A stretch of DNA of 64,000 nt from Arachis hypogaea (lineage: Eukaryota > Streptophyta > Magnoliopsida > Fabales > Fabaceae). This document shows positions 56,330-64,000 of the stretch, piece by piece. The DNA is taken from positions 153,704,699 through 153,768,698 of the forward strand of contig NC_092050.1 of NCBI RefSeq assembly GCF_003086295.3, written 5' to 3'. Position 1 is the first letter of the stretch, and each line of letters begins with the position of its first letter. A model generated the notes under the pieces. It was given only the letters and a program-made list of their open reading frames with translations. It did no database searches and was not told where the DNA came from. The position numbers and the translations under genes are program-made.

Positions 56330-56580
56330 TACCCACCCAACTCCTGGCAATTACCTCGAAAGGACAACGAGGCCCCAAGAAAAGAAAAACACCCAATCCG
56401 GCCCTGATCTTTTTTTTTTGGGGACTGATTAGCCCCTGTGCCAAAAAAAGCAACATTGACTTTTTTTGGCACAGGGGTCTCGTTGTCCTTTCGAAGTAAT
56501 TGTCAAGAGTCGGGTTGAATTTTTTTTTAAGGGCCTCGTTGTCTTTCGAGGTAATTATCAGAAGCGGTTTTGGGTTTTTC
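56330..56580. repeat. Fold-back sequence with a perfect 18-bp hairpin
   Basis: CCCCTGTGCCAAAAAAAG (56433-56450) is followed by a 9-nt loop and its exact complement (56460-56477). Outside this, 'caattacctcgaaaggacaacgag' (56348) is inverted as 'ctcgttgtcctttcgaagtaattg' (56479), and a third, partial copy is at 56532-56560. It looks like a small inverted-repeat element. Its termini are not clear. Confidence 0.75.
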
Positions 56581-56602
56581 TCTAATTGTTAGTCTATGTT
56601 TT

Positions 56603-57193
56603 TGTTCGTTACCTGATGTCCTCGGGTATTCGACGGGTCGGATGATGATGAGTAGAGGGGCAGGGGAGACCCTGAGCTGACGTAGAGCGAGGACTGAGGT
56701 GCGTCGACGATGCCGGAGGTGGAGTGGAGCACGGGGGGTGGCCACCTGCAAGGACACTCTGATGATCAAGTCAGAGTCCGTACGGGAAGATGGCCGAATT
56801 AGGTAAAAGTGTGACGTACCTCGGGGGGAGAGCTGATCTCTCCCCTTATATATGGTGTTGGATGGGCCCAAAAGATGACCTAGCCCACTTGTCAGGGTAT
56901 TCACGAGCTGCCCCTATCCACGTGGGAGGTGTTGATCGTTCCGGGTCTTGGGTCGGAGCTACGGGTGCTTCCCAAGGGAAGCCGACCCGACCGGTTTGCC
57001 AGGGTGTGCTGAGTTGCACAGATGGGGAGACCGGGTGTGGTCCGGGTCGGGTGTGATCCGGGTCGGGTGTGGTCCGGGTCGGGTGTGGGGACTGGCCCAC
57101 TGGTTTCCTTTGTAAGGGTTAGTTTGGGCTTGGGTCAGAGGTGGTGACCCGACCCGGCGACTAGTTTGGGCTGGACTTTGGTGGTCCGTAATA
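56603..57193 (-). repeat. 3' LTR of the Tat element (about 591 bp)
   Basis: It starts TGTTCGTTACC on the plus strand and appears to end '...GGTCCGTAATA' at 57193, where TA replaces the expected CA. A minus-strand purine-rich 'GTTGGGGCAC' adjoins as polypurine tract. It matches 62912 onward at about 95%. Confidence 0.75.
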
Positions 57194-57868
57194 GTGCCCC
57201 AACGCACCGCCTCGAAGTTCGAAGTTCGTGGCTAGGTGCGTTTGTCTTACTCGCAGGGGGATGTATTCTCTCTTCCCGGGAGTTCGTTCGTGGCGCTTCC
57301 TGTCTTGCACGCGTGGTTATCTCATTTTTGGCGTTGCCTCCTTGGCTTCTGTGCGGGGCATTAAATGCCCATCTTTTCATGATTTGAAATTCGTGCAAAA
57401 TGACAGGTATGCCCCTGCCTTTTAGCGCTTCTTCCTGACGGTTACGTTTTCCCCTTTATATTTTCGCAACTCCTTATTTCTCCACTTTCCTTTCTTTCCT
57501 CTTCTACTTTCTCGAACTGCTACTGCTTCTGCTTTTCATTCCTGCTCCTACTGCTACTTCATTTTTTGGATTTCTCCTTCAACTCTCTCAGACTCTACAT
57601 TTCTGGTATGTTGCTGTAGTTTTTCTTGCCTTTCCTTTTCTTTAGTTTTTCTTGGTGCCTTTGTGTGTTATGTGCATACCTAGGTTTCTTTTTTGTTTTT
57701 CTTTGCTTCTTCCTTTAGAGGGGGCACCACTGGGTTTTTCTGGGTTAGCTTTTTAGGTTCTGGGTTAGGGTAGGGGTATCTTAGGAGGTGGTTTTAACTG
57801 TAACTTATTTTGCTGTTTTGCGGGTTCCCAACCTCCCGTTCTGATTAAGTGGTGCCCCCACTGTAGGT
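57194..57868 (+). other. Leader region of the antisense ORF, possible 5' UTR intron
   Basis: No coding capacity. Pyrimidine-rich sequence near 57470-57600 is followed by a candidate donor (CTG|GTATGTTG at 57605) and acceptor (CACTGTAG at 57866) just before the ATG at 57869. This looks like a leader intron; it is inferred. Confidence 0.45.
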
Positions 57869-59696
57869 ATGGCTGATCGCCTCGTTCTCCCCGACCAAGC
57901 CCAGCGGCCGCTGGCCGATTTCGTCGACCATTACGCCTGGGTTTCTTCTGATGTGAGGGATACCCCTTCCAAGGTTACAAAGGAGGGCCTCCAAGAGTTG
58001 CGCCAGGCTAAGCTCTTGTGTGGGGGAGGTCCTGAGGAGGCTCTTTACCAGGTTTATGTCCCTGCTAATCGGGAGCGCGTTTGTCAGAAGAACCTGGCGG
58101 CTCCTCGGGTTGTTGACTGGTTATGGATTTACGAACCCATGTTTACGACCCTAGGGGTTCGCCTACCCTTCTCCCCTTTTGTCATGGGTTTGCTGAATCG
58201 CTGCGATGTAGCTCCGTCGCAACTACATCTGAACAGCTGGGCAGCCATCCGGTGCTTTGAGATGGTTTGCGAATACCTGGAGCTTCCGACCTCTGTAAAC
58301 GTCTTCCTCTATCTTTTCCTTCTTACGAATCCTTCTCGCCAGGGGAAAGCGAAGAAGGGGTACATGTCCTTCAGGGCCCAGCAAGGTCGCAGGATCTTTG
58401 GTCTCTTCGAGGACTCCTTTCATGGCTTCAAGTCTACTTTTTTCAAAGTTAGGCCGATCGAGGGTCATCAACCCTTCTGGCTTACGGTGGAGGGAGAGAG
58501 GCGGATCCCGACCTATTGGAGTTTTGGGACGGGATCCGATTACCTGATAAAAATTTCTTATGACTGGTTGAGCTCGGAGGATCGTAGTATCGCTGATATT
58601 TTGTTAGCTATTTTTGGCGAGAAAAACCTTAATCCTCGTATGGTTATGGGGGACCAGGAGGCCGGTCGGTCGTATATTGGTGAGTTCTTTTTCCTTTGTG
58701 TTTTTTTTTTAACGCTTTGTTGTCCTATTATTCACACCTTTGCTTTTTCTTCCTTTGCTTGCAGTTTCCATGGCTGGTGGGAAGAAAATCTTAGCTGACT
58801 TGATGAACCTCATCAAGGGAAATGATGAGGGTGATGACAACTCCTCGATGACTCCTTCGGCGAGTCAGGAGCAGGGGGAGACTGGGGAGGCCAGTGGTCG
58901 GGTTGACGGGGCCGACCAGGCTCAGCCAGAGAATGTTCCTCCTAAGAATACTTCGGGGTTCCAAAGTGTGGAAATGGAGACTCCTTTTGATGAGGAGGAT
59001 TTGGGTTTTGGTGATGACGAAAAGGTCGTCGGTAACCCTAAGAGGAGGAAGCGTGATTCTGGGAAGGCACTTTCAGTTATGGAGAAGAATTTTGATGCCG
59101 ATGGCTTTATTGAATCACAGTTGCTCCCGGGTACTGAAGAGTTCTTCCATGAGGCCGACCTTTCCGGGCAGGCAAGGTGGATCTACCGAAGCCTTCTTTG
59201 AGCCGCAGCTATTGCTAAAAAAGTGGAGCCTGTCTTGGGCAATTATCATGCCATGGAAGTGAAGCTTCGGAACTCCCAAAAGGACTTGACGGATTCAAGA
59301 TCTCGGGAGGAGTCTCTGAAGACTAAATTGTCCGAGCAGGAGAAGAAGGCGGAGGAAGATGCCAAAGAGATTAACAGGCTAGTGGATCGGGATATGGCCT
59401 TGATGAAGGATTTGAACACTTCCCGTGGTGAGACTGCTACTACCAAGAAGAAGGTCGAGGAGTTGGAGGAAAAATTGAAGTTGGTGGAGAGCTCGGCAGA
59501 GGCTGCTTCTCAGGAGATGGCCACCTTGAAGAAGAAGAATAAGGAGCTTGCAAAGGGGGCCCGGGAGGCCGTCAAGCTGACCGAGAAAGGGATTAAGCTC
59601 CAGGTGGTCGTGCTGGCTACCGACCTTGACCTTTCTTAAGTTGGGGCTATGAAGACAGTGGAGGGCGGGAAGATTGTTGACATCCTCAAGCACTAG
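57869..59696 (+). pseudogene. Antisense extra ORF of the Tat element ('putative gypsy-type transposon' domain)
   Basis: Exon 1 (57869-58679) starts MADRLVLPDQAQRPLADFVDHY. It encodes the domain annotated in databases as putative plant/gypsy-type transposon (Transposase_28 type), with 'VRLPFSPFVMGLLNRCDVAPSQL', 'NSWAAIRCFEMVCEYL' and 'VNVFLYLFLLT'. A short intron (58680-58764, GT..AG) joins exon 2 (58765-59696), which is acidic then strongly coiled-coil ('EEKLKLVESSAEAASQEM', 'LKKKNKELAKGAREAVKL'). The reading phase is kept across the junction. Two in-frame stops spoil it: TGA 59199-59201 and TAA 59637-59639. It runs opposite to gag-pol. The function of this family is not established. Confidence 0.8.
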
Positions 59697-60225
59697 ATGG
59701 ATACTTATCTTAATCTCTATGTTCCTTGCTTTGTTCTTGTACTTGCTTTTATTTTGGGGCCTATTATAAGGCGCCCTTTGGTTGTAACGAATACTTTGGA
59801 TTTTTATTTCTACTGCCGTTTTTCTTGGTTATTGCTTGCTTTCTCTGGCCGTCGCGGCTTTGCTTTTTGCTATGTTTTGTTTACTCTTGCCGTCGCGGCC
59901 TTTTGGTTTACCGCTTTTATGGTATTTATCATTTCTGCTGCTTATCGTTGAGTCGTTTTGTAATTTTGGTCCCTATGGTTCCCGGGGTGATCAGTCCCGG
60001 GTTCCCGTTAGGTCGATCGTTCGTCATTTTTTGCTTTTTCGACGTGAATCTTGCAAAAAGTAAACTTATCATATTGTTAATTTTAAGCATAGGAAACATG
60101 TTTTTCACATACATCACATAATAAGGAAGGGAAAGTAAAACCATGCAATTAATATGAATAAGTGGGTGAAGGATTGAATAAATCACTCAAACTAAGCATA
60201 AAATATATCATAAAATATGGGTTTA
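59697..60225. other. 3' flank of the antisense ORF and deletion junction
   Basis: Non-coding. 59697-60060 reads as a 3' UTR-like, T-rich stretch with 'ccgtcgcggc' repeats. 60064-60225 is abruptly AT-rich and unlike its surroundings. RT sequence begins at 60226 mid-domain, so the loss of RNase H/integrase lies here. Confidence 0.5.
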
Positions 60226-60679
60226 TCAGTTCTTCAGCCCGAAGGGCATTACTTTGTAGCAATAGGTGCCTCCTGGTGTTATGAATGCCGTTTTGTCCTC
60301 GTTAGGTTGGTGCATCGGGGTCTGGTTATAGCCAGAATAGGCATCCATGAAGCTGAGAAAACGGTATCCTGCCGCTGAGTCAACCAAGGTGTCGATGTTG
60401 GGGAGGGAAAAAGAGTCTTTTGGGCATGCTTTGTTCAGATCGGAGTAATCAACGCACATTCTCCATTTTCCGCTGGCTTTTTTGACTAGGATGACATTGG
60501 ATAGCCATGTTGGAGTACTCGAGTTCCTTGATGAACCCTGCTTCTAGCAACCCTGCTGTTTGTTTGGCGACTTCTTCAGCCCTTTCTTGCGACATCTTTC
60601 TTCGCCACTGGGCTACCGGTTTGGCATCAGGCTTTATGGCTAGCCGGTGGGATATGACCTCGGGATCCAATCTCGGCAT
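60226..60679 (-). pseudogene. Tat-element reverse transcriptase, N-terminal fragment
   Basis: Minus-strand frames read 'HRLAIKPDAKPVAQWRRKMS', then after a frameshift near 60510 'MCVDYSDLNKACPKDSFSLP', 'FMDAYSGYNQ' and 'VMPFGLKN', where homology stops. The catalytic YxDD block, RNase H and integrase are absent. Confidence 0.88.
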
Positions 60680-60691
60680 GTCTGATGGAGT

Positions 60692-61330
60692 CTATGCGAA
60701 GAGGTTGCTGTTTGCCCTTATGATATCTACGAGGGGGCCCTTGAGTTCATGGGGCAGGTTTCTGTTTACGAAGGTAAACTGATCTGCTGACTTTCCTATT
60801 TGGATCTTTTCCATGTCCCTCTCTGGTTCTAGTCTTGGCTTGTCCTCTATCCTGACGTCCAGATCTGCTAGGAATACGCCGGCTGCCCTCTTAGATTCTT
60901 TCCTTAAGGAGAGACTGGCGCTGTCGCAGGCGATTGCCGTTTCTAGGTCTCCCCTTATGGAACCAACTGTTCCCTTGTCCGTTATGAACTTCATTGTTAG
61001 GAACTTGGTGCATATTACAGCTGAGAATTCATTGATAGTTTTTCTCCCTAGGATGATATTATAGGCAGTGGAGTCTCTGAGGACTACGAAGTCCGCCATA
61101 ACCGATTTCTTGGCGTCACCAGTTCCTAGGCAGATTGGGAGAGAGATCATCCCGTCGGGTTTAATGTAGTTGTCACCTACTCCCATGACTCCGGGCTGGT
61201 GATTCTTGAGGTTGGATTCCTTGAGCCCCATGGCGTCGAACACGTTTCTAAACAGAATGTTAGAATCAGCTCCCGTGTCGACGAGGATACGCCTGACTAG
61301 TCCTGTCCCGACCATCGCGGTAACTACCAT
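60692..61330 (-). pseudogene. Tat-element aspartic protease region
   Basis: The open stretch contains retropepsin features: 'RRILVDTGADSNILFRN' (DTG) and 'YNIILGRKTINEFSAVICT' (ILGR). It is followed by a linker leading to the RT ('LPHELKGPLVDIIRANSNLFA'). It is separated from the RT frame by a stop. Confidence 0.85.
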
Positions 61331-61399
61331 GGGGGGTTTTCGGAGAGATCATAGAACCATTTATCTTCCGAGCCAAAAGATATTGTGGGATACCCTTTG

Positions 61400-62880
61400 C
61401 TTGTGACGGGACCATCTGTCGAGATGGAGAGTACCCGGGTGTCCCTTTTTGCTGTCGACTTGGATTTGGGGGGGTTGTCGCGCCCAACTACGATGTTGAC
61501 CACGAAAGTTGGGGGGTTATTGGCATCCCCTGTGGGTTCTTGCCTTGGTTTAACAATTCAGCTCCGATCTTTCTCGGAGTGTTCCCTTTCTTGCCTCCTC
61601 GATTCTCTGATGAGCCGGGAGAATTCGCTCAGTTTTCCCTCTCTGATGGCCTGTTCTAAGGCATCCTTGAGGTCGAAGCAGTCTTGGATTTTGTGACCAA
61701 ATCCCTTGTGATAATTACAGTAGAGGCTTTTGTTGCCTCCCGTTCTCTCTTTCAATGGTCTAGGTCTAGATAGGATTCCCTTGTCTGCAATTTGTTGGTA
61801 GACTTCTACTATAGGCGCTGTAAGTGACGTGTAGTTCGTGAACCTTCCTATAGGGAGCTGCCGTTTATTGGCTGCTACAACTTGACTGACCTCTTCATCA
61901 TTGATGTATTCCTTAGCCACGCTTTGAATTTCCTGCATGGTCCATATAGGCTTAGTTGTGAGGTGCTTCCTAAAGTCTTCATTTAGCAGGCCGTTTGTTA
62001 GGCATAGACTAGCGACTGAGTCCGTGAGGCCGTCGATTTCCAAACACTCATCGTTGAACCTGTCTAGGAACTTCCTGGTCGGCTCCTCGGATTTTTAGGT
62101 AACCCCTAATAAGTTGATTGGGTGTTTTGCCTTGGCTATGCGTGTCGTGAACCGAGCTAGGAAGCTCTGGGATATGTCTGTGAAAGCTGCGATGGACCCT
62201 TGTGGGAGGACGTTGAACCATCGAATCGCCGGGCCGGCCAGCGTCACAGAGAATGCCCAGCATCTGACCCATCGCCTACCCCTTCCAAGTTCATCCTCGC
62301 TTCAAAGGCTGTGATATGCTTCTGGGGGTCCTTGGTTCCATCGTACCTCATGTCCGTCGGCTTGTCGAAGTTTCTCGAGAGCCAGACCTTGAGGATCGAG
62401 GGATGAAAAGGAGTGGCTCCCATGATAATGGGGGTCCTGTTGTTTCCTGGCCTTACCCTTCTGAGATTCCCAGCGGCTTTCCGACCCGCTTTGGGTAGGG
62501 CGGGAAGTTGCTTGTATGTACGCCTCGTCGCGCCTTGTTATGCTTCTTTCTTGGCTGTCGTGTGCTCGGGAGGGGGAGCGAGTGCGGGCGTGGGATCGGC
62601 TGACGCCGCCGTGGGAGTGGCTAACGTCTTCGTGGGATCGGCCCCTCGCCGCCAGCTCTCGCTCAAGGTTTTGTACTCTATGCCTGAGTTCTTGCATGAT
62701 CTTGGCGCTGTCGGCCCCCGTCCCCCGAAAGGACGTCTTTCGGGGGTTTTGGTGTACATTTGTTGGTTTGGTTGGACGGAGGATCTCGGCTGTTCGGAAG
62801 CGCGGGCTGTCGAACTTGCCCTACTCAGGCGGGCCCCGCCTCCTTCACGGAGCTCCTCCGAAGTGATGGGTCGCTCCATG
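61400..62880 (-). pseudogene. Tat-element gag, frameshifted and interrupted
   Basis: The best-preserved part (61558-62043, minus) reads 'SVASLCLTNGLLNEDFRKHL' and then 'YCNYHKGFGHKIQDCFDL', a CX2H-type knuckle. Upstream in frame is 'LAGPAIRWFNVLPQGSIAAF' (about 62250-62190) and a TAA at 62096-62098 before 'KSEEPTRKFLDRFND'. The N-terminal part ('MQELRHRVQNLERELAARG', about 62697) is Ser/Arg-rich and lies in another frame, so at least one frameshift is present. Confidence 0.82.
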
Positions 62881-62893
62881 TCTGCGCCGGGGT

Positions 62894-62910
62894 CACCACA
62901 GATGGCGCCA
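62894..62910 (-). other. Primer binding site of the Tat element
   Basis: Minus strand: TGGCGCCATCTGTGGTG, one base after the LTR end. 'TGGCGCC' starts are usual for Tat/Ogre-type PBSs. Confidence 0.75.
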
Positions 62911-62911
62911 A

Positions 62912-64000
62912 TGTTCGTTACCTGATGTCCTCGGGTACTCGACGGGTCGGATGATGATGAGTAGAGGGGCAGGGGAGACCCTGAGCTGACATAGAGCGAG
63001 GACTGATGTGCGTCGATGATGTCGAAGGTGGAGTGGAGCACAGGGGGTGGCCACCTGCAAGGACACTCCGACGATCAAGTCAGAGTCCGTACGGGAAGAT
63101 GGCCGAATTAGGTAAAAGTTTGACATACCTCGGGGGGAGAGCTGACCTCTCCCCTTATATATGGTGTTGGATGGGTCCAAAAGATGACCTAACCCACTGG
63201 CCAGGGTATTCGCGAGCTGCCCCTGTCCACGTGGGAGGTGCTGATCGTTCCGGGTCTCGGGTCGGAGCTATGGGTGCGTGTAGGGGTGGCAAGCGGGGAA
63301 GCCCGCCCCGCCCCGCCTCGCCAGAAGCCCGCCCCGCCCCGCCTGGTGAGGCGGTCCCAGAATCCTAGCCCGCCCCGCCTAACGGCAGGCTGGCGGGCTA
63401 AGCCCGCCAAATATCTTTTTTTTTTTACTTTTAACTATTAAATAATATATATAAAGATATAAAAAAATCTCTTCTATTTTTTACTTTTAACTATTATAAT
63501 TGTATAAACAAATTATAATTTTTATATTCACAAACATTAAAATCTTTGTAATTATAAATATCTAATAAACATAATTATAAACCAAATTTTTATCCAAAAC
63601 ATAATTATAAATATTGTTCCCAAAACAAAATAAACATAATCCAAAACATAATTAACAATATTGTCTCTAAAACAAAATAAATATAATCCAAAACACTCAA
63701 TTTTCATCTTCATTCTCTTGTAAGTTGGGTTGGGGGAATTTGGGTTTTAACAAAAAAAATTGTAAAAATATCCCTTGCCAAAAAAATACAAAGTCCGGCG
63801 GGGAAGCCCGCCCCGCCCCGCCAAAGCCCGTGATTCAAGCGGGCTTTTGCTATTTGGCGGTCCCAATTTTCCAGCCCGACCCGCCTTTTTTGGCAGGTTA
63901 CGCAGATCGGCCCGGCAGGTTTAGGCCCGTTTGCCACCCCTAGGTGCGTGCTTCCCAAGGGAAGCCGACCCGACCGGTTTGCCAGGGTGTGCTGAGTTAC
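62912..64000 (-). repeat. 5' LTR of the Tat element, interrupted and cut by the window edge
   Basis: It matches 56603-57014. It is broken by a MITE at 63281-63942. About 180 bp of LTR should continue past the window. Confidence 0.85.
63281..63942. mobile_element. hAT-type MITE, 662 bp, with 8-bp duplication GGTGCGTG
   Basis: TIRs TAGGGGTGGCAA / TTGCCACCCCTA are perfect over 12 bp. GGTGCGTG occurs at 63273-63280 and 63943-63950. The ends are rich in 'cccgccccgcc' and the middle is AT-rich. The sister LTR (about 56968-56975) lacks the insert, confirming insertion. Terminal sequence and 8-bp duplication place it in the hAT superfamily. It has no coding capacity. Confidence 0.93.

Larger units (their letters stand above)
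56603..64000 (-). mobile_element. Ty3-gypsy Tat-type retrotransposon, pol-deleted, runs off the window
   Basis: LTRs begin (plus strand) TGTTCGTTACC at 56603 and 62912. The PBS 'TGGCGCCATC' (minus, ending at 62910) adjoins the right LTR, so the element is on the minus strand with its 5' LTR at right. Order in element sense: 5' LTR, gag, protease, partial RT, then an antisense extra ORF, and the 3' LTR. RNase H and integrase are missing, and gag and RT have stops and frameshifts. gag-pol followed by an antisense extra ORF upstream of the 3' LTR is known from Tat-lineage elements. The distal end of the 5' LTR lies beyond 64000. Confidence 0.88.

Noticed and set aside
56790..57425. Several Gly/Arg-rich ORFs on both strands
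   Set aside because: They overlap the Tat LTR and its degenerate 'ccgggtcgggtgtggt' repeats; composition artefacts.
1..64000. CRISPR arrays, bacterial operons, rRNA genes, organelle DNA inserts
   Set aside because: None seen. The only regular short repeats are the intronic minisatellite and microsatellites, and all coding signals are plant nuclear or transposon-derived.

Overview
This is a plant nuclear window, from a dicot and most likely a legume. The TIR-NB-ARC-LRR genes point to a dicot. The tRNA genes and spliceosomal introns are plant-like, and the intergenic DNA is AT-rich and packed with nested retrotransposons. Several repeat families (the short MITE with TACACxAAAATyAG ends, the SINE with the 'gcttaagcaagtgtc' box, the plant-mobile-domain MULE) look to me like Arachis (peanut) repeats. 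That genus call rests on recall, not on a search.

Layout. 0-0.6 kb: a BolA-family gene and a tRNA-Phe gene on the minus strand. 0.6-13.9 kb: transposon territory. It holds a 4.65-kb Mutator-like element with perfect 19-bp TIRs and a 9-bp target duplication, carrying a decayed MuDR-type transposase and a convergent plant-mobile-domain gene. It also holds a candidate Helitron, a LINE tail and a SINE. 14.0-15.4 kb: a second, identical tRNA-Phe gene and an intact two-exon small-heat-shock/RTM2-like membrane-anchored gene. 16.2-39 kb: a decayed TNL disease-resistance cluster with two large TNL pseudogenes, at least one further C-terminal relic, and duplicated flanking blocks. Into it have inserted a complete, very young Ty1-copia element (intact 1321-aa polyprotein, 833-bp LTRs), two solo LTRs with target duplications, a hAT-type MITE and a small MITE. 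40.7-52.2 kb: a copia LTR-plus-gag fragment split by an 8.3-kb LTR element with no coding capacity, then a LINE tail. 52.4-52.8 kb repeats the TNL-cluster flank seen at 22.6-22.9 kb, so the cluster once spanned this block. 53.1-56.2 kb: a minus-strand Helitron carrying a captured LOB-domain (LBD) fragment and several internal tandem duplications. 56.6-64 kb: a minus-strand Ty3-gypsy element of the Tat type, with an antisense extra ORF of the 'putative gypsy-type transposon' family. Its pol gene is truncated and its 5' LTR contains a 662-bp hAT MITE with an 8-bp target duplication. The element runs off the right edge.

How it fits together. Only four loci look like intact cellular genes: BolA, two tRNA-Phe genes and the HSP20/RTM2-like gene. 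Both large TNL genes are pseudogenes by several independent lesions, and both keep a W-box about 120-130 bp upstream of the start codon. The one clearly intact mobile coding unit is the copia polyprotein. The most unusual items are the MULE, whose two convergent genes were cut at their 3' ends by one deletion; its symmetrical sub-terminal TTCGAA clusters; the LBD fragment in the Helitron; and the antisense ORF of the Tat element.
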